Assembly: GCA_023410875.1 (NCBI GenBank) | Contig: JAEYPH010000026.1 | Coordinates: 1-10,670 of the forward strand | Length of the DNA stretch: 10,670 nucleotides | Direction: 5' to 3' | From: Bacillota bacterium | GTDB lineage: Bacteria; Bacillota; Clostridia; Christensenellales; UMGS416 | In this document: positions 1-5,072 of the stretch, one piece after another | How positions within the stretch are numbered: the first letter of the stretch is position 1 | Layout: each line of letters opens with the position of its first letter | Position numbers and translations under genes: made by a program | The notes under the pieces: generated by a model | Seen by the model: only the letters and a program-made list of their open reading frames with translations | What the model was told of the DNA's origin: nothing | Database searches by the model: none

Positions 1-834
1 CCGGGCGCGGCCGTGGCTACCGCCGTCTCCCGTTTGCTGGAATTCACGATCATCGTGGTGTTCCTGCTGCGCATCGACAAGAAGATTCGCTTTCGGCTGC
101 GCAGCTTGCTGCGGCTGGACCGCCCCATCCTGCGCGACTATATTCACAACGGTCTGCCGGTGCTCATCAGTGACGCCTTCCTGGCCGTTGGCATGAACAT
201 TTCCTCCGCGATCATCGGCCATCTGGGCGCCAGCTTTGTGGCCGGCAGCGCCATCACCGGCGTCGTGTGGCAGCTGATGACGGTGCTGCTGATGGGCATC
301 GCCGCGGCAAGCTCTGTCATCGTCGGCAACACCGTGGGCGAGCGCCGCTATGAAGACGCTCAACGCTACGGCGTCACCTTCCTTGCCATGAGCGTGATCG
401 TGGGACTGATCGCCGCCACGGGGCTGTATTTGCTGCGCAACGTTGCCCCGACGCTGTACAACGTGGCCGGCGACACCCGGCTGCTGGCAGCCGAGATCAT
501 GGCGGCCACCGGCGTGGTGTCGGCCTTCTCGTCGGTGAACATGATGCTGACCAAGGGCGTGCTGCGCGCCGGCGGCGATACGCGTTTTCTGATGCTGGCG
601 GATGTTTTGTTCCTGTGGGCGGTATCGCTGCCGGTGGGCTATGTGGTGGCGTTGGTGCTGCACGCGCCGCCATGGCTGGTCATCTTCGCGCTGCGCATGG
701 ACGAGGTCATAAAGGCTGTTTGGTGTGTCAAAAGGCTGCTAAGCCGGCGCTGGATCAAGAATGTGACCATCGGCGTGGGGGAAGTATCTGACGAGGCTGG
801 GCAGCAGGAGATTCTGCCGGAAGCCGCGGAGTAG
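1..834 (+). CDS. MATE-family efflux transporter, C-terminal part (5' truncated by window edge)
   Basis: The reading frame is open from base 1 to the TAG at 832-834, so the true start lies upstream; the GTG at 13 is not a convincing start. About 277 residues remain, roughly the second half of a MATE (multidrug and toxic compound extrusion) protein, whose family length is about 450. Hydrophobic segments alternate with short basic loops and look like about six transmembrane helices. The motif KGVLRAGGDTRF is the conserved family signature of the C-terminal half, and GNTVGERR matches the usual loop 'GqxlGa+'. Family members export drugs or cationic compounds using Na+ or H+ gradients; the substrate here cannot be inferred. 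The tail (VSDEAGQQEILPEAAE) is acidic and probably cytoplasmic. The gene converges on the TerC gene and shares its terminator. Family assignment is firm, specificity unknown. Confidence 0.88.
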   Translation, partial: PGAAVATAVSRLLEFTIIVVFLLRIDKKIRFRLRSLLRLDRPILRDYIHNGLPVLISDAFLAVGMNISSAIIGHLGASFVAGSAITGVVWQLMTVLLMGIAAASSVIVGNTVGERRYEDAQRYGVTFLAMSVIVGLIAATGLYLLRNVAPTLYNVAGDTRLLAAEIMAATGVVSAFSSVNMMLTKGVLRAGGDTRFLMLADVLFLWAVSLPVGYVVALVLHAPPWLVIFALRMDEVIKAVWCVKRLLSRRWIKNVTIGVGEVSDEAGQQEILPEAAE

Positions 835-851
835 ATTGTAAGCAATGAAAA

Positions 852-885
852 AACGAGGAGCGCTCCAGCCGGGGCGCTCCTCGTT
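852..885. terminator. Bidirectional intrinsic terminator between convergent genes
   Basis: Bases 852-866 pair with 871-885 in a 15-bp stem (one G-T pair) closed by the 4-base loop AGCC. On the minus strand the stem is followed by a run of six T (reading out from 852), which is a classic Rho-independent terminator for the TerC-family gene. On the plus strand the stem is followed only by TCGTTATATG, so termination of the MATE gene would rest mostly on hairpin strength. Confidence 0.85.
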
Positions 886-896
886 ATATGCCGGAC

Positions 897-1730
897 TTAG
901 TCCGCTTCTTCCGCAAAGCGTTCTTTCACAACCGACGCCAGCACGCTGAGCGCCAGGATGCCCACGATGGCGCCGATGGAATGCACCACCGGGATATCGA
1001 TGTGGAAGTAGGGCAGAATCAGCTTGACGCCGGTGAAGGCCAGTATGGCCGCCACGCCGTATTTGACCAGGCCGAAGGTCTCGTGCAGCTTCTCCAGCAC
1101 GAAGTACAGCGAGCGCAGGCCCAGTATCGCGAACATGTTGGATGTGAACACGATGAACGTGTCCGTGGTGATGGAGAACACCGCCGGTATGCTGTCGATG
1201 GCGAACACGACATCCGAAAGCTCCACGAGCACCAGCACCGCGAACAGCAGCGTGGCGTGTAAACGGCCGCCATGGCGCACGAAGAATCGATCGCCGTGGA
1301 AGCAGTTGGTGCAGGGCACCACCTTGCCCAGCAGCCGCAGCGTCCGGTTGTCGCTGTAATCCTTGCGCTCCTCGGACCCCATGGCCATGCGCGCGGCGCT
1401 CAGTATCAGTATGCCGCCAAAGGCATAGAGCACCCAATGGAAGTGGGATACCAGCGCCGAGCCCAGCAGTATGAACAGCAGCCGCAGCACCACCGCGCCA
1501 AAGATGCCGTAGTTGAGCACCCGCCGCTGCTGATGGTCGGCCAGCCCGAAGGATGTGAAGAGCAGCAGGAACAAGAACAGATTGTCCACCGACAGGCTGT
1601 ATTCGATCACATAACCGCCAAGGAATTCCAACGCTTTGGCCTGCCCAAGAACAAACCAGATGCCGGCGAAAAACATCATCGCCAGCGAAAACCATGTCAA
1701 TACCCAGCTCAACGCCTTTTTAGTGCTCAA
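897..1730 (-). CDS. TerC/Alx-family integral membrane protein (putative metal-ion transporter)
   Basis: This is a polytopic membrane protein of 277 residues with about seven to nine helices. Family hallmarks are visible: E43 and SLSVDNLF (45-52) in the first conserved membrane segment, and VELSDVVFAIDSIPAV (169-184) with acidic E170, D173 and D179 in the second. TerC/Alx proteins are linked to Mn2+ homeostasis and tellurite resistance, so metal efflux is likely but unproven here. The start is chosen as TTG at 1730-1728. A GGAGG lies 5 bases upstream, and the resulting N-terminus (MSTKKALSWVLTW) resembles the 'MSxKKAL' start of relatives. The in-frame ATG codons at 1742 and 1808 have no ribosome-binding site, and the 1742 ATG overlaps the GGAGG. 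The loop at 139-154 has an uncommon C140-x2-C143-x-H145 cluster. The gene is transcribed alone, away from the FN3 genes, and ends at the shared terminator. Confidence 0.9.
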   Translation of the reverse strand: MSTKKALSWVLTWFSLAMMFFAGIWFVLGQAKALEFLGGYVIEYSLSVDNLFLFLLLFTSFGLADHQQRRVLNYGIFGAVVLRLLFILLGSALVSHFHWVLYAFGGILILSAARMAMGSEERKDYSDNRTLRLLGKVVPCTNCFHGDRFFVRHGGRLHATLLFAVLVLVELSDVVFAIDSIPAVFSITTDTFIVFTSNMFAILGLRSLYFVLEKLHETFGLVKYGVAAILAFTGVKLILPYFHIDIPVVHSIGAIVGILALSVLASVVKERFAEEAD

Positions 1731-1828
1731 AAGGTCCTCCATTTTTGCGGGTCGTCGCCCGTGTATTCCGGTATCCTGCTGCTGGATCACGGACGAATAT
1801 CCATCCATATATGAATACAGTACGCTAT

Positions 1829-1857
1829 ATAGTATCGTTTAGGACTAGAAATAACAA
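1829..1857 (-). promoter_or_regulatory. Probable sigma-A promoter for the TerC-family gene
   Basis: Read on the minus strand, a -35 box TTGTTA (1857-1852) is separated by exactly 17 bases from a -10 box TACTAT (1834-1829). Each box matches the consensus at four of six positions. Transcription would start near 1822 and leave a leader of about 90 bases before the TTG start. The leader contains two small hairpin candidates, one with a CGGG/CCCG stem (about 1748-1761) and one with an ATCC/GGAT stem. On the plus strand the same AT-rich stretch contains TATAGT (1828-1833), which could act as a divergent -10 box, but no good -35 box accompanies it. Confidence 0.5.
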
Positions 1858-1868
1858 GAGGTGGTAAA

Positions 1869-2018
1869 ATGACCCACCCATCAGCCTGCCAGCCTAACTC
1901 CTTGGAAGTTGGCATCATTTGTACTTTTTGTGCCCTTATCGCAGGTTTACCTTTCTATGCTTTCCATGATACCTTATTCGTGGCGTCTTATATTTCGTTC
2001 CTTTTACGGAGGTCGTGA
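1869..2018 (+). CDS. Possible small membrane protein / leader ORF (49 aa)
   Basis: An ATG at 1869 follows a purine-rich GAGGTGG (about 1858-1864) with a 4-5 base gap, and the frame stays open for 49 codons to TGA at 2016-2018. The predicted peptide has one hydrophobic stretch (VGIICTFCALIAGLPFYAF) and ends with basic LLRRS. I recognise no family. The stop lies 3 bases before the ATG of the FN3 protein at 2022, and the GGAGG of that gene is inside the last codons, so translation could be coupled. Against it: third codon positions are less GC-rich than in neighbouring genes, and short ORFs arise by chance. It could equally be untranslated leader. Confidence 0.3.
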   Translation: MTHPSACQPNSLEVGIICTFCALIAGLPFYAFHDTLFVASYISFLLRRS

Positions 2019-2021
2019 TAG

Positions 2022-4916
2022 ATGAAAAGACTGTTGGCCTACTTGACTGCTACCCTCGTCTTGGCTGTGAGCTTCTGGGTTTCGCCAATGGCGGCGGAAA
2101 CGGCGCTTGCAGCGCCTGCCGCGCCGACCGGCTTTATGGTTACCGCATACAGCGCCAGCCGGATCAACCTGTCCTGGAACGCGGTAAGCGGCGCGACATC
2201 CTATCAGGTGTACCGCAGCACAGGAGCATCCACCACGTACACCAGGATTGCCATTGTCACCACGCGGTCCTATCAAAACACGGGCCTTGCTGCCGCGACC
2301 AGATACAACTACAAGGTGCGCGCGGTGAAATCCGGCGTACTCGGCAGCTTTACAGCGGTGAAGACTGCCTATACCAAGCCGGCGACCCCGACTGGCCTTA
2401 CGGCCACTGCGATCAGCACCTCGCAGATCAAGTTGAAATGGACCGCAGTGACCGGCGCGACATCCTATCAGGTGTACCGCTCCTACGGCGCTTCCACGAG
2501 CTATACGAGAATCGCCATCGTTACCGCGCCCGCATACAGCAATACGGGCCTTGCTGCGGGAGCCAGATACAACTATAAGGTGCGCGCGGTCAAATCTGGA
2601 AACATCGGTGATTTCACTGCGGCCAAGACTGCCTACACCAAGCCAACAATCCCGACCGGGCTTGCGGCCAAGACGATCAGCGCCTCGCAGATCGACCTGA
2701 GCTGGACCGCTGTGACCGGCGCGACGTCCTATCAGGTGTACCGCTCCACGGGCTCGTCCACGGGCTATACGAGGATCGCCATCGTTACCGCGCCTGCATA
2801 CAGCAACAGGAGCCTTGCTGCGGGAACCAGGTATAACTATAAGGTGTGCGCGGTGAAATCCGGCTCCATCGGCGGATTTACCGCTGTCAAGACCGCCTAC
2901 ACCAAGCCGGTGGCGCCGGCTGGGCTGACGGCAGCGGCGCAGGGTACCGGCAGCATCAAGCTCACTTGGGCGGCTGTGGCCGGCGCTGCGAAGTACATCG
3001 TGTACCGCTCGGCCAGCGCCACCGGCACGTTTGCCAAGGTGGGCGAGGCAACCACTGCAACGTATACGAACACGGGCCTGGCCGCCAACACAACCTATTA
3101 CTACAAGGTTTCGGCGGCCAACGCCGGCGGGGCAAGTGCCCTGAGCGCGGCGGCGTCTGCCAAAACGCTGCTGGCTAAGCCTGCCACACCGACGGGATTG
3201 ACGGCAACGGCGCAGAGCTCCTCCAGCATCAAGCTCACATGGACCGCTGTGGCCGGCGCTGCGAAGTACATCGTGTACCGCTCGGCCAGCGCCACCGGAA
3301 CGTTTGCCAAGGTGGGCGAGGCAACCACTGCGACGTATACGAACACGGGCCTGGCCGCCAACACGACCTATTACTACAAAGTTTCGGCGGCCAACGCCGG
3401 CGGGGCAAGTGCCCTGAGCGCGGCGGCATCTGCCAAAACGCTTGCTGCGACGCTGCCCGCACCGACGGGCCTTAAGGCGACGACAGCCAGCACCTCGCAG
3501 ATCAACCTGACCTGGAACGCGGTATCCGGCGCAACCCAATATCAGGTGTATCGCAGTGTGGGCGCATCGACGGCCTACAGCCTTGTAAGAACGCAGAGCA
3601 CGACGTCTTTCAACAACATCGGCTTGACCCCGGGCGTGAAGTACAATTATCGCGTCAAGGCGCTCGCCGGCTCCGCGTCGAGCGCGTACAGCGCCACGGC
3701 TTCGGCTTACACCAAGCCCCTTGCGCCCATCAACGTCGCTGCGGCCAGAGCCAGCGATACCAAGATACACCTGACCTGGTCCAAGCCTTCAGAATGCACG
3801 GGCTATAAAGTGTATGTCTCGGTCAATGGCGGAGGCTACACTTACCTGGCGACCGTCACAGAACCGACCCGGCAGTATGACCACGCGGGGCTTGCCGCGG
3901 GGACGTATCAGTATCGGATAACAGCGGTGGCGGGGACCATCGAGAGCGCCCCGGTCACCACCGCGGCGCTGGCGATGCCGGACCCGCGCCTGCCCGCGCC
4001 AACCTGGGTGTCAGCCACTGCCGTGGATTATGACAGCATCAACCTGAAGTGGAATTCTGTTGCCGGAGCGGTCAAGTATAACATATATATGTCGACAAAC
4101 GCTTCTTCGGGGTACAGCCTTCTGGGAGAATGGGTCGGTACGGAATGCAACGCAAACGATCTCAACCCCAATACGGCTTACTATTTTAAACTGAGCGCTG
4201 TTGATGTAAATGGCAGGGAAGGCGATAAGTCCGTTCCAATCGGTGAGACCACAGATCCGGCTCCGCCGAAACCGGGCACTCCTACCTATTATGTGGCTTC
4301 CATAGCGGACAATGGCAATGGTACGATGCGCGTTACCTTTAACGAAAGTGGCTACGTTTCCCGTACCAGCCTGAAATTCTACTACAGCACGGACGGAACA
4401 AACTGGACACTGGACGCCACGACGCCGGATGGACAGATTTACTGGTTCTATCTGGATCGGCCTCAAGGAAGTACGCTGTGGGTTAAGTTCGTCGCGTACA
4501 ATGGCATTACTGCGGGCGATCCCCGTATCTATAATTTAGCAGTCATTCCCAATCCGACCGGCTTGGCTTACAAAACGCGTTTGTTTGGAGAATTCAATCC
4601 GGGTGTAACAACGGGTTGCCTCGACGTCAGATGGAATCACACTCCAGGGGCTGCCGGGTACGATGTCTATGTTGCGTATGGCTATGGGGATGGTTCCTAT
4701 AGTGAACTTAGTTATGTCGGATATGTAAATGATACAGGCAGCGGCCTGCAATATGCAACCTTAAGCAAAACCGGAGCCGGAGCCAATATGCTCTGCTCAG
4801 CAACCTATAACATTGTTATCGTCCCGTACAACAGCCAAGGCTATATTTCTCCCTATAAACGGTATTTCTACTTCTCCATACTGGGCACAAACACTTGGGT
4901 TCCGGTAGGCAACTGA
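2022..4916 (+). CDS. Secreted multi-FN3 protein (signal peptide, eight FN3 modules, two C-terminal beta-rich domains)
   Basis: The protein is 964 residues and starts at ATG 2022, with GGAGG at 2008-2012 (9-base gap). Residues 1-30 form a Sec signal peptide (MKR, hydrophobic core, cleavage probably after ALA at 28-30). FN3 modules follow at about 35-120, 121-208, 209-296, 297-387, 388-479, 480-566, 567-658 and 659-754. They are recognised by the pattern P-TGL, INLSWNAV, YQVYRS, NTGL, RYNYKVRAV and YTKP linkers. Modules 1-3 share an 88-residue period; modules 4 and 5 are nearly identical. Residues 755-842 and 843-964 look like divergent Ig/FN3-type beta domains with no clear assignment. No LPXTG, S-layer homology, choline-binding or transmembrane anchor is visible, so the product is probably released or held non-covalently. 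Adhesion or carbohydrate binding is a guess. It is followed by its own terminator and by a paralogue at 5073. Confidence 0.88.
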   Translation: MKRLLAYLTATLVLAVSFWVSPMAAETALAAPAAPTGFMVTAYSASRINLSWNAVSGATSYQVYRSTGASTTYTRIAIVTTRSYQNTGLAAATRYNYKVRAVKSGVLGSFTAVKTAYTKPATPTGLTATAISTSQIKLKWTAVTGATSYQVYRSYGASTSYTRIAIVTAPAYSNTGLAAGARYNYKVRAVKSGNIGDFTAAKTAYTKPTIPTGLAAKTISASQIDLSWTAVTGATSYQVYRSTGSSTGYTRIAIVTAPAYSNRSLAAGTRYNYKVCAVKSGSIGGFTAVKTAYTKPVAPAGLTAAAQGTGSIKLTWAAVAGAAKYIVYRSASATGTFAKVGEATTATYTNTGLAANTTYYYKVSAANAGGASALSAAASAKTLLAKPATPTGLTATAQSSSSIKLTWTAVAGAAKYIVYRSASATGTFAKVGEATTATYTNTGLAANTTYYYKVSAANAGGASALSAAASAKTLAATLPAPTGLKATTASTSQINLTWNAVSGATQYQVYRSVGASTAYSLVRTQSTTSFNNIGLTPGVKYNYRVKALAGSASSAYSATASAYTKPLAPINVAAARASDTKIHLTWSKPSECTGYKVYVSVNGGGYTYLATVTEPTRQYDHAGLAAGTYQYRITAVAGTIESAPVTTAALAMPDPRLPAPTWVSATAVDYDSINLKWNSVAGAVKYNIYMSTNASSGYSLLGEWVGTECNANDLNPNTAYYFKLSAVDVNGREGDKSVPIGETTDPAPPKPGTPTYYVASIADNGNGTMRVTFNESGYVSRTSLKFYYSTDGTNWTLDATTPDGQIYWFYLDRPQGSTLWVKFVAYNGITAGDPRIYNLAVIPNPTGLAYKTRLFGEFNPGVTTGCLDVRWNHTPGAAGYDVYVAYGYGDGSYSELSYVGYVNDTGSGLQYATLSKTGAGANMLCSATYNIVIVPYNSQGYISPYKRYFYFSILGTNTWVPVGN
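2110..2903 (+). repeat. Tandem 264-bp FN3-coding repeats (three units)
   Basis: Three consecutive in-frame units of 264 bp (88 codons) encode FN3 modules 1-3 of the first large protein. The core GCGCGACATCCTATCAGG recurs at 2191, 2455 and (one base changed) 2719, exactly 264 bases apart. The same core, less well conserved, is found three times in the paralogue (about 5242, 5506 and 5770), with the same period. Confidence 0.8.
2952..3169 (+). repeat. Near-identical direct repeat, copy 1 (FN3 module 4)
   Basis: This 218-base stretch is repeated 273 bases downstream at 3225-3442. By eye I count eight mismatches, five of them silent third-position changes (about 96% identity). The encoded modules are identical from WxAVAGAAKY onward apart from one Ala/Thr change. 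That points to recent duplication or gene conversion. Confidence 0.85.
3225..3442 (+). repeat. Near-identical direct repeat, copy 2 (FN3 module 5)
   Basis: This is the second copy of the unit at 2952-3169, in the same frame and at a 273-base (91-codon) offset. Unlike the 264-bp units, this module class carries the sequence YIVYRSASATGTFAKVGEAT and is not found in the paralogue. Confidence 0.85.
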
Positions 4917-4923
4917 TTTCCTG

Positions 4924-4957
4924 GAAACCCGCTCCTTCAGGGGCGGGTTTCTTGTCT
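4924..4957 (+). terminator. Intrinsic terminator after the first FN3 gene
   Basis: Bases 4924-4935 pair with 4940-4951 in a 12-bp stem (one G-T pair) with loop TTCA, starting 7 bases after the stop codon. The following bases TTGTCT form a weak T tract; an additional T run lies at 4964-4968. This separates the two FN3 genes into independent transcription units. Confidence 0.8.
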
Positions 4958-4996
4958 GCATAATTTTTATATATATTGATTTTAAAAATAAGCATA

Positions 4997-5025
4997 TGGT
5001 AATTTCAACAGCATGAGATTATAAT
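4997..5025 (+). promoter_or_regulatory. Probable promoter of the FN3-ricin-M23 gene
   Basis: A perfect -10 box TATAAT lies at 5020-5025. At a 17-base spacing the -35 position (4997-5002) reads TGGTAA, only a partial match. Transcription would start near 5032, leaving a leader of about 40 bases that contains the Shine-Dalgarno sequence. The region is AT-rich compared with its surroundings. Confidence 0.5.
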
Positions 5026-5072
5026 GATAGTGAGTTAGTTCACATATTTCATTTGAGGTGGAGGCTCGTATG

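Larger units (their letters stand above)
1731..2021. other. Divergent intergenic region between TerC-family gene and first FN3 gene
   Basis: This 291-base spacer holds the minus-strand promoter, an AT-rich core (about 1800-1860) with the palindrome CATATATG at 1806-1813, and a possible 49-codon plus-strand ORF (1869-2018). An imperfect hairpin is formed by TGCC (1887-1890) with GGCA (1911-1914), plus inner pairing AACT/AGTT. A TATATT at 1989-1994 could be a -10 box for the FN3 gene but has no recognisable -35. No known riboswitch core was seen by eye. Confidence 0.5.

Noticed and set aside
739..1695. A long minus-strand frame overlapping the TerC gene
   Set aside because: It lies in another frame of the same strand as the TerC gene and its product lacks membrane segments or motifs. 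The TerC frame has strong family signatures.
1731..1822. yybP-ykoY manganese riboswitch before the TerC-family gene
   Set aside because: These genes are often controlled that way, and GGAGGACCTTTT vaguely resembles the 3' end of that RNA. The conserved 5' core was not found. A covariance-model search would decide.
1822..2021. Cyclic-di-GMP riboswitch before the surface-protein gene
   Set aside because: Such switches often precede adhesin genes, but the conserved GGGACGCAAAGCC-type core is absent by eye.
2110..3460. Periodic repeats that could suggest a CRISPR array or satellite DNA
   Set aside because: The period (264-273 bases) is a whole number of codons, and the repeats encode FN3 modules in frame. 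No short repeat-spacer pattern exists.
2004..3770. A 588-codon open frame on the minus strand, opposite the FN3 repeats
   Set aside because: Its Arg/Gly/Ala/Cys-rich repetitive product mirrors the FN3 repeats antisense. It has no family resemblance, and the plus strand has a signal peptide, ribosome-binding site and clear domains.
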